Positions 1 to 8,420 of a DNA stretch of 42,333 bases are shown here, one piece after another. The stretch is from Bacteroidales bacterium (lineage in GTDB: Bacteria > Bacteroidota > Bacteroidia > Bacteroidales > PUMT01). Position 1 is the stretch's first letter. Each line of letters starts with the position of its first letter. Location: assembly GCA_007123885.1 (NCBI GenBank), contig SLGC01000016.1, positions 1 to 42,333 of the forward strand, in the 5' to 3' direction. The notes under the pieces were generated by a model. The model saw nothing but the letters and a program-made list of their open reading frames with translations, had not been told where the DNA came from and did no database searches. The translations under genes were made by a program, and so were the position numbers.

Positions 1-616
1 AAACAAAAACCAGTCCTGTAGTCGTCATCAATCCCTCGAATCCATGGGCAAAGAATGGCGAAAGATTTTGCAGGTACCTGTCTGTTGATTCTGTAAAAAA
101 TATCTCCCTTATTCCCTCTCCCAGAAAAAAGGCAAGTATAACAAGAAGTATAAATACCAGTAACTTTTGCAAGCCCGATGCCTTTTTAACTCCCAGGATA
201 TTCATTATCATGAAAACTATGGCAAAAATTATGGCAGTAAGCTTGACGGGAACATCAAAATAAATTGTCGCATATGCTCCGATGCCAACAAGGGCAAAGG
301 CTGTTTTCAGAATAAGAGCCAGGTAATTGCCTATTCCTCCAATAGTCCCGAAAAGAGGGCCGAGGCTCCTGTCAATGAAAAAATACCCGCCCCCGGCTTT
401 GGGAGTGGCAGTTGCCAGTTCGGCTATGCTGAACATGGCGGGCAGGATGAAAAAGGAAGCAAGTAAATATGCCAGGAATACCGATGGTCCGGATTGCTGA
501 GCGGCTATGCCGGGAAGAAGAAAAAATCCGGCACTGATCATTGATCCCATGCTTATTGCAATTACATCAAACAGGCCGAGTTCCTTTTTAAGCTTAATGA
601 TATCTTTCAACGACAT
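1..616 (-). CDS. APC-family amino-acid permease, N-terminal part (runs off the window)
   Basis: The frame is open from an ATG at 614-616 to the window edge, giving about 205 residues without a stop. The start MSLKDIIKLKKELGLFDV is followed by a glycine/serine-rich first helix with GSMISAGFFLLPG, the unwound TM1 substrate site typical of the APC superfamily. Further hydrophobic helices follow, with the TM3-like PKAGGGYFFIDRSLGP motif. About five membrane segments are visible before the edge. The family exchanges or imports amino acids or polyamines across the inner membrane; the substrate cannot be told from this part. It lies 92 bp downstream of the GH29 gene on the same strand, with no clear promoter in the gap, so co-transcription is possible. 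The C-terminal half is outside the window. Confidence 0.85.
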   Translation of the reverse strand, partial: MSLKDIIKLKKELGLFDVIAISMGSMISAGFFLLPGIAAQQSGPSVFLAYLLASFFILPAMFSIAELATATPKAGGGYFFIDRSLGPLFGTIGGIGNYLALILKTAFALVGIGAYATIYFDVPVKLTAIIFAIVFMIMNILGVKKASGLQKLLVFILLVILAFFLGEGIREIFFTESTDRYLQNLSPFFAHGFEGLMTTTGLVFV

Positions 617-708
617 AATGTAAAGATATCAAAAACTTAAAAGGAATAAAACGGCTATCCTGGGGCTATACTCAGTAAAGCCCGGCATCAGAAAGGGACC
701 GGGAAAAA

Positions 709-2106
709 TTAATAATCCCAGCCAGAATCACCATCAAAGGGTGAATCTGGCTGAACGATCGTATCCAGTGGACGGTCATATTCCAGTTTTACAACCATGA
801 CCGTATTACACAATTCGTTGACAGGGAGGTTGATAAGATTAAGGTAGGCCCTTTGTTCCCGGTGGTCCGACGGGTTAAATCTCACTTTAAATTCCACCTC
901 TCTTCCATCATTCAACAGGGAAGCTTTTAAAGGGGCCGTATTTACAGGTCTTAACCTGACAGCGTTCCCGGGGGGTTCGCTGTTAAGATGCACATACAGG
1001 GTGGTACCCCTGCTGGTGAGCATTACATTGCGATTGGATGTTAACGGAGATGCAGGATTGACATCTTCAAGCGATTCTTTGACTTCAGCATACCATTTCC
1101 CAATTCGTTTAAGGATATCGGTGCTTTCTGCCGGCAGGGACCCGTCAGCCGCCGGACCGACATTCAGAAGATAGTTGGCATCCCTGGCAAGAAACCGGTC
1201 AATGCTCCGCATCAGGTGCCTGTCAGTATAAAAGTCTTCATCCTTGCGGTAACCCCAACTTTCCATGCCGACAGACTGGCAGGCTTCTGTAGGCCTGTCA
1301 AACGAGATGAAGTCATCGGACTGATAATCACGTTCAGGAGTGCCGAAATCACCGTCATCAAAACCCCTGTTGTTTATTACTGCATCAGGTTGTAATTTTC
1401 TTATCATCTGGTTTATTGAAGGATCCTTGTAGGCAGGCCGGTTAATATCCCACCAGAAACCATGAATTTTGCCATAGTTTGTACATAATTCGGTTACCTG
1501 GTTCTTTACGAATGACAGGTATTTGTACCAGTCAGGCGAATCCTGGGGCTGTGGTGGAAGTTCGTGTGCCCGCCCCTGGTTGGGATAGTATGGATTATTC
1601 CAGTCCGCTATCGAGTAATAGAGACAAAGGGGTATTCCTCTTTTTTGACAGGCTGCGGCGAGCATTCCGATAATATCCTTTCCATACGGGGTATTCATTG
1701 TGTTAAAATCAGTATGCTTTGTATCCCAGAGACAAAAACCATCATGATGCTTTGTGGTAATACACATGTATTTCATTCCTGTTTCCTCCAGCACATCAAG
1801 CCATTGTTCGGGGTTGAATTTCACAGGGTTCCACAGATCCTTCAATTTCACATATTCATCCCTTTCAATGCGACCACGCCATTGATGCTGCTCATGCCAT
1901 CCGGGAATAGCATAAAGTCCCCAGTGTATGAACATACCGAACCGTTTTTCAAAGAACCAGTCCCTGCCGTCACCAAAACGTTTTAATTTACCGGGGGCAG
2001 GAAGCTGATAGCTCCCGGTGGGCGTTTCTGAATGAGCGAGCAAGGGGTTCAGCATTGCAGCCAATGAAAACCCTGCGGCAGTCTGAACAAAATTCCTGCG
2101 TTTCAT
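709..2106 (-). CDS. Alpha-L-fucosidase, GH29, Tat-type signal
   Basis: A 465-residue GH29 enzyme, expected to release alpha-linked L-fucose from glycans in the periplasm by a retaining mechanism. The N-terminus MKRRNFVQTAAGFSLAAM resembles a twin-arginine signal. Family motifs are clear: RFGMFIHWGLY at about 55-65, TKHHDGFCLWD at 118-128, and GFWWDIN at 216-222, where D220 fits the nucleophile. NYLLNVGPAADG near residue 310 is another family hallmark. The C-terminal 110 residues look like the usual small beta-sandwich. Length is normal for bacterial GH29. The acid/base residue varies in this family and I cannot assign it. The gene is alone on its strand upstream of the permease and has a plausible promoter at 2132-2163. 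It fits the carbohydrate theme of the next 20 kb. Confidence 0.93.
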   Translation of the reverse strand: MKRRNFVQTAAGFSLAAMLNPLLAHSETPTGSYQLPAPGKLKRFGDGRDWFFEKRFGMFIHWGLYAIPGWHEQHQWRGRIERDEYVKLKDLWNPVKFNPEQWLDVLEETGMKYMCITTKHHDGFCLWDTKHTDFNTMNTPYGKDIIGMLAAACQKRGIPLCLYYSIADWNNPYYPNQGRAHELPPQPQDSPDWYKYLSFVKNQVTELCTNYGKIHGFWWDINRPAYKDPSINQMIRKLQPDAVINNRGFDDGDFGTPERDYQSDDFISFDRPTEACQSVGMESWGYRKDEDFYTDRHLMRSIDRFLARDANYLLNVGPAADGSLPAESTDILKRIGKWYAEVKESLEDVNPASPLTSNRNVMLTSRGTTLYVHLNSEPPGNAVRLRPVNTAPLKASLLNDGREVEFKVRFNPSDHREQRAYLNLINLPVNELCNTVMVVKLEYDRPLDTIVQPDSPFDGDSGWDY

Positions 2107-2131
2107 AAGGTTTATGAATTAAATTACTGTA

Positions 2132-2163
2132 CCAAGTTAAATATTTTTCGAAGAAAATTCAAA
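2132..2163 (-). promoter_or_regulatory. Candidate Bacteroidota promoter for the GH29 gene
   Basis: On the minus strand TTTG (2163-2160) is followed after 20 bp by TAACTTGG (2139-2132). This is one mismatch from the TAnnTTTG -7 consensus and lies about 25 bp upstream of the start codon. It is supported only by consensus matching. Confidence 0.4.
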
Positions 2164-2363
2164 GAATAACCTGCTGGTATGACTTGATGTTATAACTTAG
2201 TATAGTTAATTGCCGTTTGGGTTAAAGATTTTTGTATATTGCTGAAATAGGAGCCATGGCAGGTTCGCGGTACAAGACCATTTAACGTCGGCAACTAACC
2301 ATACCTTTTACGCGATGTCATACCGTTTAGTTTAATTCGCAATCAGACATTAAATAAAATAAG

Positions 2364-2801
2364 ATGCAATACATTTTTGATAGTGGAAAAACATTGAGGT
2401 ATTCCTTTCCAACCCACATAAACGATCTTGTAATGGACAGGTCTGAAGCATCATATTCAGAGGTTTTCCTGGTACTGATTGAATCCGGTAAGGCCCCTCC
2501 CCTTCATAAACATGATGATACCGAACAGATTTTTTATATTATCGGGGGACAGGGTACACTGGTAACCGGCAATAATGACCAGCAGATGTTCGATGTTGAG
2601 CCCGGACACGTTATAAGGATACCTGTTTCAACATGGCATACCATAAGAGCGGATCGTGGGACTGATATCAGATATCTGGCAATTGATTGTTTTGGTTCCA
2701 TACTTAAAGATGATGAGCCTACCTGGGACGCACATGTAAGGACATTGTGCAGGGAACAGGGCTGGGATTACGATGAGGCTACAGATCCTGCTGAAAAATA
2801 A
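2364..2801 (+). CDS. Single-domain cupin protein
   Basis: A 145-residue cytoplasmic protein with one cupin barrel. Cupin motif 1 is visible as PPLHKHDDTEQIFYIIGGQG, with metal ligands H48, H50 and E54. Motif 2 is GHVIRIPVSTWHTI with H92. All four usual ligands are present, so it should bind a divalent metal. Small cupins of this type include isomerases, dioxygenases and sugar-sensing proteins, and nothing here separates these. There is no signal peptide. It is divergent from the GH29 gene and precedes the coiled-coil gene at 3091, which appears to have its own promoter. A link to sugar metabolism is inferred from location only. Confidence 0.8.
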   Translation: MQYIFDSGKTLRYSFPTHINDLVMDRSEASYSEVFLVLIESGKAPPLHKHDDTEQIFYIIGGQGTLVTGNNDQQMFDVEPGHVIRIPVSTWHTIRADRGTDIRYLAIDCFGSILKDDEPTWDAHVRTLCREQGWDYDEATDPAEK

Positions 2802-2921
2802 ACCCTCAAATCATTGGTTTATTGATTAGTACCTGCATTATCCTTAAGTTATGCTGTAAATATCTACTGCTTTTCATTTCTTAATTACGAAAAAAGATAT
2901 ATTTCACCTGTAAAAACAAGA

Positions 2922-2956
2922 GTCAAAATTTCGTGAAAAAGTTACAAAATTTTGAC
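2922..2956. promoter_or_regulatory. 10-bp perfect inverted repeat
   Basis: GTCAAAATTT at 2922-2931 is repeated inverted at 2947-2956 around a 15-nt spacer. It lies between the cupin stop and the promoter of the 3091 gene. There is no T-run after it, so it is a poor intrinsic terminator. It could be a regulator-binding dyad or an mRNA hairpin. Confidence 0.35.
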
Positions 2957-2968
2957 AGACAGGAGGAA

Positions 2969-3059
2969 CCGCTTCGCTTTCCCATAAAATTTTTTCATCC
3001 GTTTGTGTGTAATTTCGGATAAAAAAAATTCATGTACATTTGTGGAATAAATAATCTAA
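2969..3059 (+). repeat. Promoter-region repeat, copy A
   Basis: About 90 bp that align with 3527-3617. Shared blocks in order are CCGCTTCGC, TTTCCCAT, TGTGTGTAATTT, a run of A with TTCAT, a TAnATTTGTG box, and AATCTAA. Each copy ends just before a coding region and includes the putative promoter. The copies differ by small indels and substitutions. Confidence 0.6.
3013..3042 (+). promoter_or_regulatory. Candidate promoter of the 3091 gene
   Basis: TTTC (3013-3016), an 18-bp spacer, then TACATTTG (3035-3042), which matches the Bacteroidota -7 box TAnnTTTG exactly. The predicted transcript starts about 40 bp before the TTG start. Confidence 0.55.
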
Positions 3060-3090
3060 TTATAGTTCTGTTTTTACAACATCTTTTGTT

Positions 3091-3504
3091 TTGGCACTTG
3101 GAGAAATAAAAAAAATAGTCAGGACCGTAAGAACCTTCTCATTAAAAGGAGAAAAAAACTACACTCCGGATGAACTTCAAATCAATGATCTGTTGGATAC
3201 AATCAATGATTTCAAAAAGGAATTACTTGAAAAAAATGAAAGGCTTAACGAAATAAATCAGAGGATAGAGAGACTGAAGAACTACAAAAATACAGTTCTG
3301 ATCAGCGATGTGATTTCCTCAGCCAAAGATCTGTACTCATCACTGATTTGTCAATATGTAATAATGAATGCAATCCAGAAACGTGGGATTGCCAGGTTTG
3401 AAATAACCTGCTATAAAAATTCCATAATCAGATTAAAGGGTGCCTACGAGGAGTTGGAATCCCTGATACCCAAACCTTACATGTCCCATACAGGCTACCG
3501 TTAA
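3091..3504 (+). CDS. Small coiled-coil protein of unknown function
   Basis: I do not recognise a family. The frame encodes 137 residues with no signal peptide or membrane segment. Residues about 35-68 are highly charged with a heptad-like pattern (KKELLEKNERLNEINQRIER) and should form a coiled coil. The C-terminal half has two Cys residues (C89 and C111) and ends in a helix rich in Glu and Leu. There is no in-frame ATG before codon 90, so translation would start at the TTG at 3091, which is unusual next to its ATG-starting neighbours. A promoter-like sequence lies at 3013-3042. Codon use and composition look coding. A small cytosolic scaffold or regulatory protein is a guess. Confidence 0.6.
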   Translation: MALGEIKKIVRTVRTFSLKGEKNYTPDELQINDLLDTINDFKKELLEKNERLNEINQRIERLKNYKNTVLISDVISSAKDLYSSLICQYVIMNAIQKRGIARFEITCYKNSIIRLKGAYEELESLIPKPYMSHTGYR

Positions 3505-3526
3505 AAATTTGAACGTCTGAATCACC

Positions 3527-3617
3527 CCGCTTCGCCGGTTGTTTTCCCATTTCCATCTAGTCTGTGTGTAATTTAGCTGAAAAAAATTTCATATATATTT
3601 GTGAAAATAACAATCTA
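3527..3617 (+). repeat. Promoter-region repeat, copy B
   Basis: The second copy of the 2969-3059 sequence, ending 13 bp before the beta-helix lipoprotein start. It keeps the CCGCTTCGC block, TGTGTGTAATTT and the -7 box, but has a short insertion after the first block. Confidence 0.6.
3572..3601 (+). promoter_or_regulatory. Candidate promoter of the beta-helix/GH123 operon
   Basis: TTTA (3572-3575), an 18-bp spacer, then TATATTTG (3594-3601), an exact match to TAnnTTTG. It would give a leader of about 25 nt before the ATG at 3631 and would serve the two-gene unit 3631-6879. Confidence 0.55.
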
Positions 3618-3630
3618 AAACATAAATATT

Positions 3631-4884
3631 ATGAGCAGCCTGATCAAGCCCTCTATTATTTCATGGTTAACCGCCTTTATATTGCAGGGTTGCATGGCAC
3701 CCGGACAGGATACGGAATCCCTGCTTCCCGCCCGCCCGGGAGAAACTGTCAGGGTATCAACTGAGCACGAACTCCATAGTGCCATCAGGGAAGCAGAACC
3801 CGATCAGACTATCATAATAGAAGATGGTGTTTACCAGCTTACACGGGAAGTTGTAATAGACGGCAAATACCGGTTAACCATTCGTGGTGCATCCGCTGAC
3901 GCTTCAAGGGTTGTGCTGAAGGCAGGCGGATGGGGAGATTATTACAATAACCGGGAGGCTTTTCAGCCCAACAATGCAATCGTGATTGTGAACAGCGATG
4001 ATATCACCATCGCCGACCTGACTATCGCAGAGGCAAGCCTTTATGGGATAAAACTTGAGGCCGGTGGAGACAATGTCAGGTTCAACCCTTCGAACATCAA
4101 TATACTCCGGTGTAACTTTATGAATATAGCAGTCAGGGCAATCAAGGGGACTGCTTCAAGAAACCAGGAACATCTTGTCGGTGGCTCGGTAAGGTTCTGC
4201 AGGTTTGAAAATACAAAGACACCCGAAAGTTCATGGCTGTTCAATGGAAACTACGTCTCTTCCATTGACATGATGTATCTCAGGGACTGGACCTTCAGTG
4301 ACAATGTCTTTTACAATATCAGGGGTGCAGGCGGCGGAGGGCGGGGTGCCATATTCATATGGAACCAGAGCCGTAATATTATTGCAGAGCGCAATATATT
4401 TGTTGGCTGTGACCGGAGTATATCCTTTGGCAACCCTTCCGAGCCTACCTTATGGCAACCGGGAACATTGCACAACTATGACGGGATCATAAGGAATAAT
4501 TTCATTGTATCCGAACGGGGAACCGGCATAGAGGTGATATGGGCCGATAATGTACAAGTATATCACAATACAATCCTTGGCCCTGATCTGCAATTCCGGG
4601 GCATCCGATATCTGCAAAAAATCAGCCGTCTTCATATTGCCAACAACCTGGTTCAGGGTCGCATTATCGGCGAAGATGCCAAAGCGCAAATGGATGGTAA
4701 CTATACGGGTAATCTGGATGGATATTTTATCAGCCCTGCTGTCGGGAATCTGCGTCTGACGGCACATGCTGTCAATGCCATGGGCAAAGGCATTCCCTTA
4801 CCCCCGGTTCAATATGATATCGACGGGATGAGCCGAAAAACCCCTCCTGATCCGGGAGCACATGAATTTCAACAAAACCAATAA
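3631..4884 (+). CDS. Right-handed beta-helix lipoprotein, possible polysaccharide lyase or hydrolase
   Basis: A 417-residue surface or periplasmic protein. Residues 1-21 form a lipoprotein signal with lipobox LQGC (C21). From about residue 40 the sequence has repeating short beta-strand turns (TIIIEDGVYQL, ITIADLTIAEASLYGIKL, INILRCNFMNIAVRAIKG, NIIAERNIFVGC), the pattern of a parallel beta-helix. The opening STEHELHSAIREAEPDQTII is typical of the PL6/pectate-lyase-like superfamily, but I do not see a diagnostic catalytic Lys/Arg pair, so the activity is open. It precedes the GH123-like gene by only 15 bp and probably shares its transcript, so both should act on the same polysaccharide. Promoter candidate at 3572-3601. 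Confidence 0.8.
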   Translation: MSSLIKPSIISWLTAFILQGCMAPGQDTESLLPARPGETVRVSTEHELHSAIREAEPDQTIIIEDGVYQLTREVVIDGKYRLTIRGASADASRVVLKAGGWGDYYNNREAFQPNNAIVIVNSDDITIADLTIAEASLYGIKLEAGGDNVRFNPSNINILRCNFMNIAVRAIKGTASRNQEHLVGGSVRFCRFENTKTPESSWLFNGNYVSSIDMMYLRDWTFSDNVFYNIRGAGGGGRGAIFIWNQSRNIIAERNIFVGCDRSISFGNPSEPTLWQPGTLHNYDGIIRNNFIVSERGTGIEVIWADNVQVYHNTILGPDLQFRGIRYLQKISRLHIANNLVQGRIIGEDAKAQMDGNYTGNLDGYFISPAVGNLRLTAHAVNAMGKGIPLPPVQYDIDGMSRKTPPDPGAHEFQQNQ

Positions 4885-4885
4885 T

Positions 4886-4892
4886 AAGGAGG
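4886..4892 (+). promoter_or_regulatory. Strong Shine-Dalgarno for the GH123-like gene
   Basis: AAGGAGG begins 2 nt after the preceding stop codon and lies 7 nt before the ATG at 4900. Such a strong ribosome-binding site is uncommon in Bacteroidota and not seen at the other starts in this window. It fixes this start. Confidence 0.7.
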
Positions 4893-4899
4893 TTTTCTC

Positions 4900-6879
4900 A
4901 TGAACAACAAAAACAAAATTATTTTTGCCGGTCTTGCAGTGCTGCTTATTTCTTCAGGTTGCAGGGAAGAGACCCTGGAAATTGCAATCTCGGATCCTAT
5001 GGTCAAGGTTTTTCCGGATACTTTTAACCGGAATGATGATACATTGCTGCTTAGATTCAAATGTGCAGCCAATGAATATGAGCCTGCACAATTCATATTA
5101 AGATCCAATGTCGATCTGGAAGGTGTCACGGTTGAGATCGGAGACCTGGAAAACAGCGATGGACATGTAATAACCGGCCTGACCTGGAACTTTGTTGGTT
5201 TCATACCACTGGAAACAAATACACCCGATACCGGCAGAATTAGCAGCTGCGGCACACACGCCCATGTTCCTGCCGGAAGGGAGTTGATCAGGCTGGCACC
5301 CTGTGAGATCCCCGATCCGTTGCTGGAAGAGAGGAAGATAGATCTGCAAGCAGGCCGGAGCCAGCCGGTCTGGGTCACCGTATATGTGCCTCCTGCCACT
5401 CCTCCCGGCATATATACAGGACAGGCCAGGGTATTAAATCCCCTGGGCGAACAGCAAATACCCATTGAACTGGAAGTTTATCCATTTGAACTGCCCGATG
5501 AAAGGAATATGTACCTGACAAACTGGTTCACACATGGCCATATTGCCAGGGCGCATGACCTTGAATTATTCAGTGAGGAGTTCTGGGATATGCTGGCCCG
5601 ATATGCAAAAAACCTGGCAGACCACAGGCAAAACGTTGCATATACACCATGGCAGATCATACAGATATTTCGCGAAGGGGGGATCTGGAACTTCGATTAC
5701 TCAAATTTTGACCGGTTTGTGGAAACATTTATTGAGGCAGGCGTTATCGGCAGAATTGAAATCCGGCATATAGGAGCACCTTCCCGGGGTGAGTATGTCG
5801 GAATGGGGCTTTATGACCTGACTGTCATTGACTTGTCGGCAGGAGATACTCTCAGAGTGCCGGGAGAAGAGGGAATGCCCTATTTGCTTGCAGATCTTCA
5901 AAGACATCTCGCTGCAAAAGGATGGCTTGAAAAAACACTGATCCATGTATCTGATGAACCTAATTACTATACGATAGGAGAATGGAAAAAGATCGCAAGG
6001 TGGGTTAAACAATACGCACCTGATATAAAAACCATCGATGCAATTTCTGCCACCGGCTTTGAAGGCTTGCTGGATGTAGGAGTGCCGCTTATCAGTAAGC
6101 TTCAGACAGAACCTCAAACATACAGGGGATTCCAGGAAGAGCCCGGAAGCGAGCTCTGGTTTTACACAGCCTGTGTTCCCTACGGACACTATCCTAACAG
6201 GTTCCTTGATTATCCTCTGACCGACATGCGGATCATGCACTGGTTAAACTACATGTTTGATATTGAAGGATATCTTCATTGGGGATTGACATACTGGGGA
6301 AGTGATCCATTTGGTCCCCAGAGAAATTTCCCTCCCGGTGATTCACATATAATTTATCCCGGAAACGAAGGTCCCCTGAATTCAATAAGGTGGGAAATCC
6401 AAAGGGAGAGTATCGAAGATTTTGAATATTTCCGTTTACTGGAAACCAAAACAGATGAGGTAAAGAAAATCCTGGGACCTGCCGCCGACAGGGTCCCTTC
6501 TGATTTCAGGAGCAAGGAAATTGGCGGCATGGTGGTAAAAAGCCTGGCGGAATATGTTATGGATCCTGAAGCGATCTCCAGGGCCAGGGATCTGCTGGCA
6601 TTTGAAATATCAAATATAGATCAGTCTCCCCTTATATTGTTCAGGACATACCCTGATGTTAACACACCGGTATTCATTGGACCCGCAAGAGTTACCATCT
6701 TTGGTGTGGCAGAAGACCATGCGGAAGTTGTGGTTAATGGCCGGCAGGTGGAAATATTGCCTGATGGCAGTTTTGTGGCGGTTGCAAATGTAGAATCCGA
6801 AAATAACAGGACAGTCAGGATTGAAGTGGAGAAAAACGGTCAGACGAAAATAATTGAAAGGGAATTTGAAGTAAGGTAA
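4900..6879 (+). CDS. DUF4091/GH123-type glycoside hydrolase lipoprotein
   Basis: A 659-residue lipoprotein (lipobox SSGC, C21). Residues about 30-195 form an N-terminal beta-sandwich (AANEYEPAQFIL, PPATPPGIYTGQ). Residues about 200-560 form the DUF4091/GH123 catalytic barrel. The signature is HVSDEP at 349-354: D352 and E353 fit the Asp-Glu pair of GH123, in which substrate-assisted catalysis releases beta-linked N-acetylgalactosamine. Residues about 575-659 look like an Ig-like domain (VTIFGVAEDHAEVVVNG), common in surface glycanases. Activity on GalNAc is inferred from family and is uncertain, because most DUF4091 members are uncharacterised. It follows the beta-helix gene by 15 bp with a strong ribosome-binding site. 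Confidence 0.85.
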   Translation: MNNKNKIIFAGLAVLLISSGCREETLEIAISDPMVKVFPDTFNRNDDTLLLRFKCAANEYEPAQFILRSNVDLEGVTVEIGDLENSDGHVITGLTWNFVGFIPLETNTPDTGRISSCGTHAHVPAGRELIRLAPCEIPDPLLEERKIDLQAGRSQPVWVTVYVPPATPPGIYTGQARVLNPLGEQQIPIELEVYPFELPDERNMYLTNWFTHGHIARAHDLELFSEEFWDMLARYAKNLADHRQNVAYTPWQIIQIFREGGIWNFDYSNFDRFVETFIEAGVIGRIEIRHIGAPSRGEYVGMGLYDLTVIDLSAGDTLRVPGEEGMPYLLADLQRHLAAKGWLEKTLIHVSDEPNYYTIGEWKKIARWVKQYAPDIKTIDAISATGFEGLLDVGVPLISKLQTEPQTYRGFQEEPGSELWFYTACVPYGHYPNRFLDYPLTDMRIMHWLNYMFDIEGYLHWGLTYWGSDPFGPQRNFPPGDSHIIYPGNEGPLNSIRWEIQRESIEDFEYFRLLETKTDEVKKILGPAADRVPSDFRSKEIGGMVVKSLAEYVMDPEAISRARDLLAFEISNIDQSPLILFRTYPDVNTPVFIGPARVTIFGVAEDHAEVVVNGRQVEILPDGSFVAVANVESENNRTVRIEVEKNGQTKIIEREFEVR

Positions 6880-6923
6880 GCCAATTCTGAACAAATTCGC
6901 GCCAACTTTTATATTGAAATTGG

Positions 6924-6931
6924 TAAATTTG
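6924..6931 (+). promoter_or_regulatory. Possible -7 box before the alcohol dehydrogenase gene
   Basis: TAAATTTG matches the -7 consensus exactly, about 50 bp before the ATG, but no TTTG lies at the expected -33 distance. Confidence 0.3.
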
Positions 6932-6982
6932 AGTGGCAGGAAAGTTTTATTGAAATTAATTTAAACTTTATAAAAATCAGAT

Positions 6983-8128
6983 ATGAACAATTTTATATAT
7001 CATAACCCAACCAGACTGGCCTTTGGAAAGGGACAGATTTCAACACTGTCTGAGCTTATTTCCGGGGAGAACAACCTGATGATCACATTCGGGGGCGGGA
7101 GTGTCAAAACCAATGGCGTTTATGATCAGGTCAGGAATGCACTTTCAAATCATGATTATATTGAATTCTGGGGAATCGAGCCCAATCCCACCGTAGAAAC
7201 ACTAAGAAAAGCAGTAAATACAGCCAAGGAAAATTCGATTGACTTTCTACTTGCCGTTGGCGGCGGTTCGGTTCTCGATGGAACGAAACTTATAGCTGCA
7301 GGCATCTGTTACGATGGTGATCCCTGGGAAATAGTCCTGAACCGCAATGGCGGAAGATCCGTACCCTACGGTTCAGTTCTTACCCTGCCCGCCACCGGTT
7401 CTGAAATGAACAGGAACTCGGTAATTTCACGCGCGGAAACAAATGAAAAATTTGCTTTTATAAGCAGCAGGTATCCTGATTTTTCAATTCTTGACCCGAT
7501 GGTAACCTTTTCCCTCCCACCCTACCAGATAGCATGCGGGTTGACTGATACCTATGTTCATGTGGTGGAACAATATATGACCTCTACGGGGCAGTCAAGA
7601 ATAATGGACCGCTGGGCAGAAGGCATAATGCTGACAATGCTGGAACTTGCACCACTGATCAGGGAAAATCACCGTGATTATGACCTGATGGCGGATTTTA
7701 TGCTGTCAGCAACTCTGGCACTGAACGATATGATCCGTATGGGTATCAGCGAGGACTGGACTACTCACATGATCGGACATGAGCTGACGGCCCTGCATGG
7801 AATTACCCACGGGGAATCGCTTGCAATGGTGCTGCCGGGAACATTGCGCACCCTGAAGGAACAGAAACGGGGCAAGCTTCTGCAGTATGCCGAAAGGGTT
7901 TTCGGCATAACAGAAGGATACGAAGAGGAACGTATAGAGCAGGCAATAGAGAAAACGGAAAACTTTTTCCGCTCCCTGGGACTTTCCACCAGGATTTCGG
8001 AAGCCGAGATAGGTATTGAAACGATTGAAAGTATCGCTGACAGGTTCAATAAAAAAGGTGTGACATACGGTGAAAACAAAAATGTTACCGGAGATGTTGC
8101 CAGACGAATCCTGATGGAATGCCTGTGA
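6983..8128 (+). CDS. Iron-containing alcohol dehydrogenase, YqhD-like
   Basis: A 381-residue cytoplasmic oxidoreductase of the group III (iron-type) alcohol dehydrogenase family, expected to reduce aldehydes with NAD(P)H. The nucleotide-binding loop is VGGGSVLDGTK at 92-102, followed by LPATGSEMN at 135-143. Metal ligands by analogy with YqhD are D189, H193, H262 and H276; the block HMIGHELTALHGITHGE is very close to YqhD. Length is typical. The gap of about 100 bp before it and a possible -7 box suggest a separate transcript from the GH123 unit. In this setting it could reduce an aldehyde from sugar breakdown, such as lactaldehyde from fucose, but YqhD-type enzymes are broad in specificity and this is inference. 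Confidence 0.9.
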   Translation: MNNFIYHNPTRLAFGKGQISTLSELISGENNLMITFGGGSVKTNGVYDQVRNALSNHDYIEFWGIEPNPTVETLRKAVNTAKENSIDFLLAVGGGSVLDGTKLIAAGICYDGDPWEIVLNRNGGRSVPYGSVLTLPATGSEMNRNSVISRAETNEKFAFISSRYPDFSILDPMVTFSLPPYQIACGLTDTYVHVVEQYMTSTGQSRIMDRWAEGIMLTMLELAPLIRENHRDYDLMADFMLSATLALNDMIRMGISEDWTTHMIGHELTALHGITHGESLAMVLPGTLRTLKEQKRGKLLQYAERVFGITEGYEEERIEQAIEKTENFFRSLGLSTRISEAEIGIETIESIADRFNKKGVTYGENKNVTGDVARRILMECL

Positions 8129-8331
8129 TGGTGACCCATCCGGCCACTAATCCCGGTTTTACCCATATAGTCAGCTATATCAGCTTAATTACTCATTGGA
8201 ATCTGGTCAAACGGATCGATTTTACCGGAATGAATTTCATAAAGCCTCATGGCAGTTTCCGATACGGCCTCAACCATGTGGTTTTTCGGCATTTATATAA
8301 ATCTACGATGAAGTTCATGAAAATCAAAATT

Positions 8332-8362
8332 TTTGCAGCATCATGTTTCTTCATTACATTTG
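8332..8362 (+). promoter_or_regulatory. Bacteroidota promoter of the URO-D-fold gene
   Basis: TTTG (8332-8335), exactly 19 bp, then TACATTTG (8355-8362). This is the best consensus match in the window. It places the transcript start near 8368, after the longer in-frame ATG at 8343, and so favours the start at 8421. Confidence 0.7.
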
Positions 8363-8420
8363 CAACAGGTCATTAGCAAATCGTTACGGCAGAATTGCAC
8401 CTGAACATAATAATATACCT

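Noticed and set aside
2802..2835. Hairpin TAAACC/GGTTTA after the cupin gene as a terminator
   Set aside because: The stem is 6 bp with a loop of about 11 nt and no T-run; too weak.
8119..8376. 85-codon frame after the alcohol dehydrogenase
   Set aside because: It overlaps the dehydrogenase end and the promoter of the next gene, and its protein has no domain, signal or composition typical of a gene.
8343..8420. 26-codon N-terminal extension of the URO-D-fold gene
   Set aside because: A TTTG-N19-TACATTTG promoter lies within and just before it, and the family N-terminus starts at 8421.
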